A DNA stretch of 63,463 nucleotides, taken from positions 1 to 63,463 of the forward strand of contig NZ_SWFP01000016.1 in NCBI RefSeq assembly GCF_005869225.1, read 5' to 3'. Below the pieces are notes generated by a model that worked only from the letters and a program-made list of their open reading frames with translations, was not told the DNA's origin and did no database searches. Shown piece by piece: positions 7,791 to 15,986 of this stretch (its first letter is position 1; each line of letters opens with the position of its first letter). This stretch comes from Dyadobacter bucti. GTDB lineage: Bacteria; Bacteroidota; Bacteroidia; Cytophagales; Spirosomataceae. The position numbers and the translations under genes were made by a program.

Positions 7791-7820
7791 ATATAATTGT
7801 AATGTACATTACAATTATAT
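7791..7820. promoter_or_regulatory. Perfect 30-bp palindrome
   Basis: Positions 7791-7820 are perfectly self-complementary (centre TGTACA, outer arms ATATAATTGTAAT). AT-rich words like those around parA continue to 7831. It is probably a dimeric protein-binding site near the replication region, for the RHH protein or Rep. Confidence 0.6.
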
Positions 7821-7831
7821 AATTATATAAA

Positions 7832-7848
7832 AAGCCTCATTTCGAGGC
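7832..7848 (-). terminator. Hairpin after the rep operon
   Basis: AGCCTC...GAGGCT forms a 6-bp stem just past the stop of the minus-strand mini-protein, and the A run before it reads as a T run on the minus strand (7826-7832 region). It probably terminates the rep transcript. Confidence 0.5.
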
Positions 7849-7858
7849 TACCAGCTAT

Positions 7859-7957
7859 CTATCTATACAGCCGCCAGTTCTTGTAAACCTTGATGGCACC
7901 AGATACGCCGATGATGGCAGCTAGGCCATAAATAGCGAGGATAGTAATGTTTTCCAT
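7859..7957 (-). CDS. 32-residue membrane mini-protein, pilin-like motif
   Basis: The frame encodes MENITILAIYGLAAIIGVSG then AIKVYKNWRLYR. It is one transmembrane helix followed by a basic tail. The segment G-x-I/F-K/R-V-Y-K/T-N-W matches the signature after the first helix of the TraE-like pilins (GAFRVYTNW at 16050-16388, TAYRIYSNW at 16458-16775). It lies 26 bp downstream of rep on the same strand. The role is unknown; it may be a relic or a small modulator of the transfer channel. Confidence 0.55.
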   Translation of the reverse strand: MENITILAIYGLAAIIGVSGAIKVYKNWRLYR

Positions 7958-7983
7958 GTTTATTGATGTTTAACAGTTATTGT

Positions 7984-8907
7984 TCAAATTGCCAGCGTTG
8001 TACGGAAGTAACCAGCGGGATTGCTTATTTCAGCTCGCCTGAACTGCATATCATACAGGCATTTGTTTGCTTTCTTTCGAAGGTCTGTGCTCTCTAATAC
8101 TTTCTTTATCAGGTTTTGATCCAATATACCGATATCCATCATTCTGGTTTTAAGCTGAATAGCGTCCCGGTCGCCTTCCTCTATCTCAAAGGGAATAACG
8201 GTTTGAAATTGTGCCACGGACTTGATTAGAAAATTAATTTTAGTGATCGTTTTGCCGCTTTTCTCGGTACTGTAACTTACACGGAGGTCTGAGGAAAGAT
8301 TGATTTGCCTCATGGCCGGTTCAATCACATTATCTTTGAATTGTCCCCATTGCTTGTACTGCTCAGGTTGTTTTCCCTCCGGGTCCTTCAAGTGAAGGCG
8401 ATACCTTAAATCTTCAACGTCGATGCTCAAATACCCGATGTCCTTCCAGCGCGAGAATTGAACATACAGCCACTTAGCATATTTCGAACTCATAGAGAGC
8501 ACACAATAAAGCTGAAAGCTGGTGAAGTTGTTTTTCAGGTCAACCAGATAGGGTAGTAATTCTGCCGCAATCGATATTTCAATTGTACCTTGCCCTTTTA
8601 GGTACTTGGCGCTGGACATTAACGCAACCTGCAAAAGACCATCGTTTTCCTCAATCTCAAACACTTTACCAATGAGCCCCTCCGTAGCATCCCGAAGCTG
8701 CACATAGTTCCAGTTACGTCCGGTTAGCTGGAAAATTTCGGCCACGTTGATACGGTACTTTGTCCCAAGCTGATCCCCACTTTTTAGCTTGGATAGAACC
8801 ATGAAATATAAATCTAGCTGCGCGGCAGTCAATTCATGCCTTGCTGACGTGATCGCATTGTGTTGCCTGACCTGCAAGCTGGTTGACTTCTCCTTTGGTT
8901 TTTCCAT
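7984..8907 (-). CDS. repB: Plasmid replication initiator, Rep_3 (RepB) family
   Basis: The 307-residue protein has the two winged-helix layout of Rep_3 initiators. The N-terminus carries VRQHNAITSARHELTAAQL, typical of the family, then DLYFMVLSKL; FQLYCVLSMSSKYAKWLYVQFSRWK covers the middle, and WGQFKDNVIEPAMRQIN lies in the second domain. It binds iterons to open the origin, and five 21-22-bp iterons lie directly upstream (8975-9076). The length fits the family. Expression is probably autoregulated, because the promoter must lie next to or inside the iteron region. Confidence 0.92.
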   Translation of the reverse strand: MEKPKEKSTSLQVRQHNAITSARHELTAAQLDLYFMVLSKLKSGDQLGTKYRINVAEIFQLTGRNWNYVQLRDATEGLIGKVFEIEENDGLLQVALMSSAKYLKGQGTIEISIAAELLPYLVDLKNNFTSFQLYCVLSMSSKYAKWLYVQFSRWKDIGYLSIDVEDLRYRLHLKDPEGKQPEQYKQWGQFKDNVIEPAMRQINLSSDLRVSYSTEKSGKTITKINFLIKSVAQFQTVIPFEIEEGDRDAIQLKTRMMDIGILDQNLIKKVLESTDLRKKANKCLYDMQFRRAEISNPAGYFRTTLAI

Positions 8908-8974
8908 CGTAAAGGCAATTTAATAAAAAACAGTATTTAAAAAACACCTGTTTTTATTTTACTGTTTTTTGGCA

Positions 8975-9076
8975 TATAAAACCTGTTTTTTAGACGTATA
9001 AAACCTGTTTTTTGGCATATAAAACCTGTTTTTTTCCGTATAAAACCTGTTTTTTGGCATATAAAACCTGTTTTAA
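8975..9076. other. Replication origin (oriV) with five iterons
   Basis: TATAAAACCTGTTTTTT is repeated at 8975, 8997, 9018, 9039 and 9060 (the last ends TTTTAAA), with a 21-22-bp period, i.e. two helical turns. A degenerate copy occurs at 8943-8960. It lies directly upstream of repB. The adjacent 9080-9350 region is strongly AT-rich, as expected of an unwinding element, and an inverted iteron lies at 9272-9288. Confidence 0.88.
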
Positions 9077-9079
9077 AGT

Positions 9080-9455
9080 CGTCTTAATATACTGATTATC
9101 AAATACTTACAAACCATCCAAATAAAGTCAAATATTTCAATCCTCACAATTATTGTGTTGTTCCCAACGCGCAGTAAAGTCCATTAGAGCAAAAAAAATA
9201 TTCAAAAAAACAAATCAAAAATAGAAAAGTGGGCTGGAATTTTTTTGATGAAGGAAAAGGGGCCGGGGCGCAAAAAACAGGTTTTATATGTTGTTTCGCC
9301 ATTAAATTGCATTTTTCCATTAAATAATAAAATAAAACCAATCCAATTTTTACAATTACCAGTAAAACCGAGCCATCATATTGAGACGTGGGCGCGTGTA
9401 AAGGTAATAAATTTTTTTATGCCAATATGTCAGCCTTTTTTAGAATTACGTTTCG
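9080..9455. other. AT-rich intergenic stretch beside oriV
   Basis: No convincing gene is present; the short frames here lack family features. The stretch is AT-rich, with repeated CATTAAAT words at 9299-9325, and contains one inverted iteron (9272-9288, AAAAAACAGGTTTTATA). It probably serves as the duplex-unwinding and control part of the origin. Confidence 0.5.
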
Positions 9456-9499
9456 AAAAGTATCAGGCAGATACCATTTTGTACCTGCCTGATACTTTT
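9456..9499 (-). terminator. Strong hairpin terminator
   Basis: Arms AAAAGTATCAGGCAG (9456-9470) and CTGCCTGATACTTTT (9485-9499) are perfectly complementary. On the minus strand the hairpin follows the stop of the 9499-9948 gene and ends in T residues. It is symmetric and could work in both directions. Confidence 0.8.
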
Positions 9500-9948
9500 T
9501 AAGGCTTGATCAGAATCCCGTCTTTGGTCACAGTGTAGCTATCTTTTTTAACTACATAGCCTTGATCGGTAACCTGCACGTGTGGTTTGAGAAGCTGAAA
9601 ATTTTGCACGAGTTCGCGGTTCTCATACCAAGATGAGTACGCAGAGCTGATCACGACCAGCGCTACCAGTGAACATACTCCAATTATCCCCTTAGACCCA
9701 AAATTTCCCCAAAAGGCCGTTTTAGGGTCTTCATAAGAAATTGACTTAAATTTTTTCGCCTGAATCTGTTTGATCTCGTCCAGGGATTGAATGAGCGCAG
9801 CCTTTTGATCTTTCAGCAGCGTAATAGATTCATCATTCTTTTTGTCGATTATCACACAAATAGCGAGAACGCTTTCGTCAATTTCGCTTTCCGGGATGCC
9901 GTACTTTTGGGCTATGGCAAATTTGGTTTCTTTGACATCGAATTTCAT
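9499..9948 (-). CDS. Single-pass membrane protein of the ParA-like operon
   Basis: The 149-residue protein has an N-terminal cytosolic region with a helical stretch (ITLLKDQKAALIQSLDEIKQIQ), one transmembrane helix (GIIGVCSLVALVVISSAYSS, ~87-106) and a ~40-residue outer tail. Its ATG overlaps the TGA of the ParA-like gene (ATGA), so they are coupled. The gene order HTH, ParA-like ATPase, membrane protein suggests that the ATPase acts at the membrane, possibly placing the transfer apparatus or plasmid. No family is recognised. Confidence 0.65.
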   Translation of the reverse strand: MKFDVKETKFAIAQKYGIPESEIDESVLAICVIIDKKNDESITLLKDQKAALIQSLDEIKQIQAKKFKSISYEDPKTAFWGNFGSKGIIGVCSLVALVVISSAYSSWYENRELVQNFQLLKPHVQVTDQGYVVKKDSYTVTKDGILIKP

Positions 9949-10649
9949 AGTAGTACCTCGCTAACTTCGTCTGTAACCTTTCTTAACGATCTTTTTCCAG
10001 CAAGTGTTAGCTTGTCTTCCGACATTGTGCCTGACATCAAGGCAATGATTTCATTTGCGGAATTACCAACCGGCATTTTGCCCACTTTTACAAAATTTAT
10101 CCCTAGCTCAGATAATAGTGTGTCTCCATGTTCCTGACTTTCGAGTGACCCAAAAGTTCCCTCATTCTTTACTGCGATCACATTTATGTTATCGCCGGTC
10201 AATCTTGTGATTTCCTTATAGTAATTGACCGAGGCGTTAAACGCATCTTCGCCAGCCAGAACAACCAATATTTTGAGATCAATACCGATTTCTTCCAGAA
10301 TTTCCTTTAACTCGTCCGCAGGTACATCATTAGTGAAAAAACTTCTGAGTTCGTCACTTTCCGGTGCACCAAGGTCAACAAACCATTCGTCTGTCTTTGC
10401 GTTAGAAATTTCCTCGAAGATGTTGAGAAATGCCTCGCGATCCATTTTCTGATTTCCGTCGATGATCGATAGTTCGATTACTCGCTTTTCTCCTACGATT
10501 TTCTTCAATCGGTCGGATGTACGAGTAGATTTGTCAAGATCAATGAAAGCGGCCTTACTTTCTTTTTTGTTCCGGGCGATAAACCACGTGATGAAGCTCT
10601 TACCGACACCACCTTTACTCTGCGCGATGAATACGACTTGCTTTTTCAT
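9945..10649 (-). CDS. ParA/MinD-like ATPase (TraA-like)
   Basis: This second ParA-family ATPase carries the deviant Walker A QSKGGVGKSF (residues ~9-18), AAFIDLDKST at the switch strand and WFVDLGAPESDE at Walker B. ATG 10649 is chosen because MKKQVVFIAQ begins the first beta strand; a longer frame from 10724 adds 25 unlikely residues. In Bacteroidota conjugative elements a ParA-like TraA is commonly encoded near the mobilisation genes. Since a separate parA sits in a classical partition operon at 6059, this one more likely serves transfer or relaxosome positioning. Confidence 0.75.
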   Translation of the reverse strand: MKKQVVFIAQSKGGVGKSFITWFIARNKKESKAAFIDLDKSTRTSDRLKKIVGEKRVIELSIIDGNQKMDREAFLNIFEEISNAKTDEWFVDLGAPESDELRSFFTNDVPADELKEILEEIGIDLKILVVLAGEDAFNASVNYYKEITRLTGDNINVIAVKNEGTFGSLESQEHGDTLLSELGINFVKVGKMPVGNSANEIIALMSGTMSEDKLTLAGKRSLRKVTDEVSEVLL

Positions 10650-10734
10650 TCTGTTTTTAGTATGTTTATGTAAAAAAAAAGGACTGATACTCTTTTTTGG
10701 GTAGGTGGGGGCTGATGCCTTCACCTATTTTTCT

Positions 10735-11157
10735 TTACAGGTCATTGAACTTTTCAAACCCGGAATTTCGCTTCTTTAATTGCTCAGAACCACGTTGCAA
10801 CTTTAAGTTAAGGTCTTCGTTGGTATCTTCTTGCTTTTCTTCAATAACTACTTTCTTTTTCTCTTTTAATTGAGTCGATTTTTGAACGATAATCTGTTTA
10901 GCTAAGTTTTTCTTTTCCTTTGCATTTTCTAACTTTTTAAGTTGTTTTTTGTACGACCAAATCAATTGTTTAAGCGCATTTTCGTTGATGCTTAAACCCT
11001 CGTCAGATAACCATTTCGCAATGTTTTCATACGACATATTTCGGGAAATTTTTTCCTCTATCATGTCATATAGCAGATACGCCCATTTCCTTTTTCCGGC
11101 AGATCGCATCTGTATAACCTGCTCGATAATTTCTTTCTCCTGAGCTGTTGTTACCAT
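10735..11157 (-). CDS. Putative DNA-binding protein, HTH plus coiled tail
   Basis: From ATG 11157 the protein has 140 residues. The first ~85 look like a helical DNA-binding fold (ENIAKWLSDEGLSINENALKQLIWSYKKQL), a pattern seen in small plasmid mobilisation proteins; the rest is Lys/Glu-rich and probably coiled (NAKEKKNLAKQ, QLKEKKKVVIEEKQ). The in-frame start at 11208 adds 17 unlikely residues. It is the first gene of a minus-strand trio. An array of TAAC words at 11-bp steps lies directly upstream (11215-11312) and is a likely binding site. Confidence 0.65.
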   Translation of the reverse strand: MVTTAQEKEIIEQVIQMRSAGKRKWAYLLYDMIEEKISRNMSYENIAKWLSDEGLSINENALKQLIWSYKKQLKKLENAKEKKNLAKQIIVQKSTQLKEKKKVVIEEKQEDTNEDLNLKLQRGSEQLKKRNSGFEKFNDL

Positions 11158-11214
11158 GTTTTTTTGTTTGATCCAAAGTAACGACTGATAAAAATTAAAT
11201 CCAAACATTTAGCC

Positions 11215-11312
11215 TAACTTTTAGCTAACTTTTTAATAACTTTTGGCTAACTTATTCAAATGCAGTCAATTATACTAACGATAAACTAACAGTAGGATAA
11301 CTATAAGGTAAC
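11215..11312. promoter_or_regulatory. TAAC words phased at 11 bp
   Basis: TAACTT starts at 11215, 11226, 11237 and 11248, exactly 11 bp apart. A second run of TAAC starts at 11275, 11287, 11298 and 11309 (12, 11, 11 bp). The array separates the HTH/ParA-like operon from oriT and mobC, so it can serve as an operator for both or as a relaxosome accessory site. Confidence 0.7.
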
Positions 11313-11413
11313 TACAAAGGAGTGAGCACCATTAGGTTCTTTTTTTTATCTGTTGATAGCGTTTTTCCATTCAGAATTATTAAATTTGTTGATAGCGATT
11401 GGAAGCAAGGGGG

Positions 11414-11448
11414 GTTTTTCATGCAATGAAAAACAAGTGCAAGCACTT
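11414..11448. other. Candidate origin of transfer (oriT)
   Basis: Two hairpins abut: GTTTTTCAT/ATGAAAAAC (11414-11434, 3-nt loop) and AAGTGC/GCACTT (11435-11448). They lie 52 bp upstream of the MobC-like gene and its relaxase, the usual place for oriT, next to an 11-bp phased array. The nick site cannot be read directly; the GGGGGG-containing or CTCCGGTC segments nearby are options. Confidence 0.55.
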
Positions 11449-11499
11449 CCTTGAATCTGTCCTCCGGTCAGATTGATACAATGTTTTGTTCGTCTATAT

Positions 11500-11850
11500 A
11501 TGGAAATATCAAAAGGGAAACCCGGTCGCCCGAAGAAATCCGAGAGCACTATTAAGTCGGAAACCATCGCCTTTACAGTAACGAAAGTGCAGGCGAAGGA
11601 GATAGCAGATCGAGCCAGGGCGATCCACCTGACGGTTTCGGAATATTGTAGTAAAGCTATTCTTGAATCTGGAATAATTGCACCATTTACGGAAGAAGAA
11701 TTAAGTTTGAAACGTGGACTGGTAGGCATGGCAAACAACCTGAACCAAATTGCATATAGAGCGAACGCGGCAGGTATTGAGAGCGTGGAGCAGTCAGCCA
11801 AGGAATTACTACGTGAGATCAAGAAGGAACTCAAAAAATTCAAGGAATGA
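11500..11850 (+). CDS. MobC-like relaxosome accessory protein
   Basis: The 116-residue protein starts at ATG 11500 (GKPGRPKKSE..., a basic tail). An RHH-type segment follows (ETIAFTVTKVQAKEIADRA, LTVSEYCSKAIL), then the MobC-family C-terminus GLVGMANNLNQIAYRANAAG and a helical end. MobC proteins bind oriT and help the relaxase melt and nick DNA. Its stop overlaps the relaxase start (ATGA), which indicates coupled translation. The presumed oriT lies just upstream. Confidence 0.85.
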   Translation: MEISKGKPGRPKKSESTIKSETIAFTVTKVQAKEIADRARAIHLTVSEYCSKAILESGIIAPFTEEELSLKRGLVGMANNLNQIAYRANAAGIESVEQSAKELLREIKKELKKFKE

Positions 11851-12935
11851 TTGCTAGGAATTTGAAGTCCGGTAAGTTTTCTGATGGTCTTATTAATTAC
11901 GCTTTTGAGGGGCGAGAATTGGAACACAAAGACAAAGGAGCCGAAGTAGTACGTTACTCCGATGATTTGCTTGTACCCTTTTCAGCTCAGGATAAAGAAG
12001 GCATCCTAGAATTGAAGCAACAATTTAACGAGCGAACGTCTAAATATCTGCTTGAAAATCCTGAGAATAAAAATAACTTGATCGGCCATCAAATTTTGAG
12101 TTTCACAAAGGAGGATTCTGAGAAACTCAAAGATGATGGTATGAACAAAATGTTGGACGATTATATCAAGTTAGCCGGATTGGAAAAAACCAAGTTTGTT
12201 GCTATAAAACATAAGGACACGAATAATCCACATTTTCATATTATATACCATAAGGTACAAAATAATTTTAAGAAGGAAAACGATTGGAAGCTAAATAATA
12301 AGACGGTAGAAAGAGGCGTTGCATTAGCATTAAAAAACAGGTTGACACTAGTTAAAAATCAAAAAGAGGTTGCTTTAACCAAAGGAGTTTTAGAGATCAG
12401 ATCGAAAGATGATGACATTAAGAAACTGCGTAATGATTCGGAGATTCTAAAATCTGCTAAAAACTTTCACCACCTTAACAAACTATTGGAATCTAACAGG
12501 ATCACGCCTGAATTTTTGAAAGATGATCGGGTAAAAATTGATAAGAAGATATACAGACCAGAGGACCTGCATGCTGTATTCTTCCTTAATAGAAATGAAA
12601 AATCTGGTGAGAAAGAGTTGATGAAGGGAAAGGAGCAGATAGCTAGCGGCGAGAAGGAATTTCGCCAGGGCAAATCGAAGAAAGGGCAGGAGGCCAGCGA
12701 CTTAAATTTAAAAAGAGAGTCTAAAAACATTGTTAGCACCCTGATGGGTTCTGACGAAAATCAAGCAACGTCGAAACTAGATAAAAATCAGGCTTTTAAC
12801 ATTGTAACGGTCAACTCAAATGACAAGGAGTTAACCGATCGATATGGTATGAAGCGAAGGCGGAGAGGAAGGAATTATTTATTAAAAAACAAAGGATCAA
12901 AACAACAGTCACAATCTAAAAATCTTGAACTATGA
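11847..12935 (+). CDS. Relaxase, MobA/VirD2 (MOBP-like) family
   Basis: This 362-residue protein nicks oriT and pilots the transferred strand. The metal-binding motif HKDTNNPHFHIIYHKV (~122-137) gives the HxDxxNPHxH signature; the N-terminal catalytic region begins MIARNLKSGKFSDGLINYAF, with candidate tyrosines at ~18 and ~37. The domain (residues 1-~170) is followed by a lysine-rich helical region. It overlaps mobC by 4 bp and a small membrane gene by 4 bp. Confidence 0.88.
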   Translation: MIARNLKSGKFSDGLINYAFEGRELEHKDKGAEVVRYSDDLLVPFSAQDKEGILELKQQFNERTSKYLLENPENKNNLIGHQILSFTKEDSEKLKDDGMNKMLDDYIKLAGLEKTKFVAIKHKDTNNPHFHIIYHKVQNNFKKENDWKLNNKTVERGVALALKNRLTLVKNQKEVALTKGVLEIRSKDDDIKKLRNDSEILKSAKNFHHLNKLLESNRITPEFLKDDRVKIDKKIYRPEDLHAVFFLNRNEKSGEKELMKGKEQIASGEKEFRQGKSKKGQEASDLNLKRESKNIVSTLMGSDENQATSKLDKNQAFNIVTVNSNDKELTDRYGMKRRRRGRNYLLKNKGSKQQSQSKNLEL

Positions 12936-13120
12936 CACTTGCAACTTATGCCATCTTTTGTGCAGTCGTTTTATTCGCCCTGTACTTTATCGTCCAGAAT
13001 GTCAATGTGAAGAAGGCCAAAAAAGCCGATCCCAAGCCGAAGGTCAAGGCTATGCAGTTGTTCACTGGCAGTAATGGGGTACCAGAGAAACGTTTGAAAG
13101 AGAAATTCAATTGGAAATGA
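12932..13120 (+). CDS. Small single-pass membrane protein
   Basis: This 62-residue protein has an N-terminal transmembrane helix (ATYAIFCAVVLFALYFIVQ) and a basic cytosolic tail. Its start overlaps the relaxase stop and its stop overlaps the next start at 13117, so it is co-translated with both. It may tether mobilisation proteins to the membrane. No family is recognised. Confidence 0.65.
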   Translation: MTLATYAIFCAVVLFALYFIVQNVNVKKAKKADPKPKVKAMQLFTGSNGVPEKRLKEKFNWK

Positions 13121-13650
13121 AAGAGTTAGCTTTATTTTTAGCAATGGTTTTCAATCCCAATGACGAGCTTGCAATTAAGCGGGAGTTTCGAGAGCTGTAC
13201 AGGCGGGAGCCGCTCAGAGCATTGCACATACCTTGTATACTTCCAACCACCAAAATCTCCAAGTTCGCTATCTCATCATTGTACGGTTACCGCACTCATC
13301 CAAAGTGGGGTGGTGTCCGGCATCATGATGGTATCGACATTTCGGTTAAAAGTGCTGACGTGGTTGCGACCGCTTCCGGGGTAGTCAAATCGGCGGGATT
13401 TTCACAGGGGTACGGTAATTTTGTAGAAATTGATCACGGCAACGGCTACACGACGCTATATGGTCATTTGTCTATTATCTTTGTAGAAGTCGGGCAAAAG
13501 GTAGACTTATTGTCACTGATTGGGCAATCTGGGGCTACTGGTGTAGTGACCGGCGAACACATTCATTATGAGGTAAAGCGTAACGGTCTGAGTCTAAACC
13601 CGCTGTATTTTATTCTTTTATTTTATGATAATATATCTAGTACAAATTAG
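13117..13650 (+). CDS. M23-family (LytM) metallopeptidase
   Basis: The LytM domain is clear: YGYRTHPKWGGVRHHDGIDI contains the first zinc ligands (H..D), followed by GYGNFVEIDHGNGYTTLYGHL and GEHIHYEVKRNG with the HxH ligands. It cleaves peptidoglycan cross-links and probably opens the wall locally for the type IV secretion channel. No signal peptide is evident at ATG 13117 (LALFLAMVF is only a short hydrophobic start), so the export route is uncertain. The TTG at 13111 is less likely than the ATG that overlaps the upstream stop. Confidence 0.85.
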   Translation: MKELALFLAMVFNPNDELAIKREFRELYRREPLRALHIPCILPTTKISKFAISSLYGYRTHPKWGGVRHHDGIDISVKSADVVATASGVVKSAGFSQGYGNFVEIDHGNGYTTLYGHLSIIFVEVGQKVDLLSLIGQSGATGVVTGEHIHYEVKRNGLSLNPLYFILLFYDNISSTN

Positions 13651-13990
13651 GAAATATGCCATTAAGAAAAACGACAGTAGCCGCCGTTTCTTTCCTGTCG
13701 ATTCGCCTGGGACGAATACGGAAATACTCGTAGAAGTTTCGGATAAATTCCCTAATGCTTTTCAGTATTGGAGCCTGAGAAATGACGATTTTACGAATAA
13801 GTCTAAGGTGTTGGGTTTCAAGAACATAAAAGGGATGTTCAAGTTTTTTGAAGATAATAACATCGATATTGGTGCTTCACTTGCAAGTTTCTATAAAAGC
13901 AAAAAGGAGGTTCCTGACGAAACCCCCCCGGAAGGAATTTTAATTTACAGTTATAAGAACATCAATATACATGCCTTACGGATCAACTAA
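13625..13990 (+). CDS. Hypothetical protein after the peptidase
   Basis: The 121-residue soluble protein is not recognised (KVLGFKNIKGMFKFFEDNN in the middle). It overlaps the peptidase by 26 bp and ends 8 bp into the convergent coupling-protein gene. The position in the mob operon suggests a transfer role, but nothing in the sequence names it. Confidence 0.55.
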   Translation: MIIYLVQIRKYAIKKNDSSRRFFPVDSPGTNTEILVEVSDKFPNAFQYWSLRNDDFTNKSKVLGFKNIKGMFKFFEDNNIDIGASLASFYKSKKEVPDETPPEGILIYSYKNINIHALRIN

Positions 13991-15965
13991 CGTAAGTCTC
14001 TATGCAATAATCCTTTATCACTTTGATGTCATTTCTTACTTTAATTGCGTGATCACTGACAAGCTTTTCCATTTCTTGTTCAGTGATATTATACTTTAAC
14101 GGCAGCTCCTTTGTGACCGGTTCAATGGAAGGGACTATCATTTGACCCGAAAAGAGTTTCAGATCAATTGGAGACTCGTACCGGTCCGCTACTTTCCCCA
14201 CAAACTGACCTTGTGTAAGTCCGCTGATTTTGGCGGCAGGAAGCAGCTCTTTTGCCTGAGTATTGAAACTTACTGATGTGTCCTTGTTGAAGCTAGCAGA
14301 GTAGTTTTCCTGCTCTGTTTTGCCGAACATTTTTGAAACTCGTTCTGCAGTCGAGCCATTCACTAAGCCCACCATCACAGTACCGGCAGTATTTACAATA
14401 ATGTTGGCCGAGCTTTGGCCATAACTCTTCACCAACTGTTCCATATCCTGAATACCCATCCAGACGCATCCCTTGTGCTTTCGGATCGTTGCTATGTAGT
14501 TGTCCAAGCCCATTACGAAGATGGTAGGCAGCTCGTCAAGGAAGAACGCAAATTTTCGATCTCTGTAAAGGTAGGAACGCTTCATGATCACAGAATTGTA
14601 CACCGAGATCGCAGCGCCGTACACGGCATCTTTCAGAGTATAATTACCCATTGTTATAACCCGCGGGCTGTCGGGATTGTTAATTTCCAGTTCCATATCG
14701 TTCTCAGTCATCACCCATGTGACGTTAGGAGATGATAGCGGAGCCAGGGACGATTGCGTTGAAGCAATCTGTCCAGCGATTTGAGATCCCGCCTGATTCT
14801 TCAAACCCTGAACGAACATATTTGAATAGGCATCCAATTCCGGTTCACATGAAATGGCGTTGATGACATCGTTGATATCCACCGTTAGTAATTGGATTGC
14901 ATGAGGCAGCGTACACACCTTTGATAAAACCTCATGATCCGGGTTGTTGCGCTCAATGATCCGCAGGAACCATAGATACGATGTCAACAGGTTTACCGCA
15001 GACACTGCCCAGAAATCCCCTTCTTTACTTATCCACGATTTATTAAGATTGAAGAGCAATGTTTTGACCATTGTATTGCAATCGTCAATTGTAGACATAT
15101 AACGCTCCTGAAATGGATTGCACCGATTTGAACGGCGCAAATCTTCAAACGTAAGACAATTGAATTCGGGTATGACCGGCTCATTGTCGGCTGTCTTACC
15201 CCATGTATATTTATTCGATTTGAGTGCGGCCATCATTGCATTAAAAGTGACCAGGCTTAAATCCGGGTAAGCATAATCATAAACATTAAGTGAAAAGCCC
15301 TTTTCTATCTGCTGATAGATCGCAGGGTTAAACAATGTATATGTTTTACCAGAACCTTGGCTACCTAAAATAAGTACGGATCGGTCGGGTGCAATTACCG
15401 GTACGACTCCTAACCGCCATTTGTTTTTGTATTGATATTGGTGGTAATAAGTAACGCTCAATTCATTTTCTATCAATTTTTCATTTTGTGGGAACTGCTC
15501 GTTGTAGTTGTTGAATACGTCTTTCACCGGCACATAAACCATGCTATTGAAATTGACACCTCCGTTGATCATGGCAATGCACATCACAAGGAGTAAAGCT
15601 ACTAACGTATATAGATAATAGTTCTTCCCGGGAATATCAAGGATCAGTATTGCCACGTAGGCGAACAGGCCGAGTAGCAGATAAAAGTCGCCCTTTTTCC
15701 GGGTCGCCTTTACGTCTGGCTTGGCTGGTGTCTGCATTGCCAAAAAGATCAAACTAATAAACACCAACGACGCCAAAAATTTTTTTTCAAAAAAAAGGGG
15801 GTTTTTTAGAAAAAGATAGTACAATTTTTCGCCTAAATAGGGGAGATGTATAACCCCTCTTGTGATACCTTCAACTGATGCTAATACTACTGATAATAAG
15901 ATTATTACGCCTAAATTTAGATAGTGAATGGAGGCTCCAAACTCCTTTTCTTTTATGCTTTCCAT
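13983..15965 (-). CDS. Type IV coupling protein (VirD4/TraG family)
   Basis: The 660-residue ATPase brings the relaxosome to the secretion channel. Four N-terminal membrane segments lie within residues ~15-135 (for example LGVIILLSVVLASV, FLASLVFISLIFLAM). Walker A is GSQGSGKT (201-208), with Walker B in KFAFFLDELPTIF, and RKHKGCVWMGIQDMEQL then covers the TraM-recognition region. It corresponds to the MobC-type coupling proteins of Bacteroides elements. It is transcribed divergently from the tra operon, and the intergenic DNA has candidate -7 boxes facing both ways. Confidence 0.9.
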   Translation of the reverse strand: MESIKEKEFGASIHYLNLGVIILLSVVLASVEGITRGVIHLPYLGEKLYYLFLKNPLFFEKKFLASLVFISLIFLAMQTPAKPDVKATRKKGDFYLLLGLFAYVAILILDIPGKNYYLYTLVALLLVMCIAMINGGVNFNSMVYVPVKDVFNNYNEQFPQNEKLIENELSVTYYHQYQYKNKWRLGVVPVIAPDRSVLILGSQGSGKTYTLFNPAIYQQIEKGFSLNVYDYAYPDLSLVTFNAMMAALKSNKYTWGKTADNEPVIPEFNCLTFEDLRRSNRCNPFQERYMSTIDDCNTMVKTLLFNLNKSWISKEGDFWAVSAVNLLTSYLWFLRIIERNNPDHEVLSKVCTLPHAIQLLTVDINDVINAISCEPELDAYSNMFVQGLKNQAGSQIAGQIASTQSSLAPLSSPNVTWVMTENDMELEINNPDSPRVITMGNYTLKDAVYGAAISVYNSVIMKRSYLYRDRKFAFFLDELPTIFVMGLDNYIATIRKHKGCVWMGIQDMEQLVKSYGQSSANIIVNTAGTVMVGLVNGSTAERVSKMFGKTEQENYSASFNKDTSVSFNTQAKELLPAAKISGLTQGQFVGKVADRYESPIDLKLFSGQMIVPSIEPVTKELPLKYNITEQEMEKLVSDHAIKVRNDIKVIKDYCIETYVS

Positions 15966-15986
15966 TGGATTTTTGTTTAAAAAATT

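Noticed and set aside
9245..9502. 85-residue frame on the + strand beside oriV
   Set aside because: It covers the inverted iteron and a terminator, with no domain and no promoter; it is a chance frame in the origin.
9945..10724. Longer start (10724) for the ParA-like ATPase
   Set aside because: The extra 25 residues precede the first strand of the fold and have no counterpart in ParA proteins; ATG 10649 fits.
15091..15098. A TGTAGACA word inside the coupling-protein gene
   Set aside because: It is a single copy without a partner at 55 or 66 bp and lies in coding sequence, so I count it as chance.
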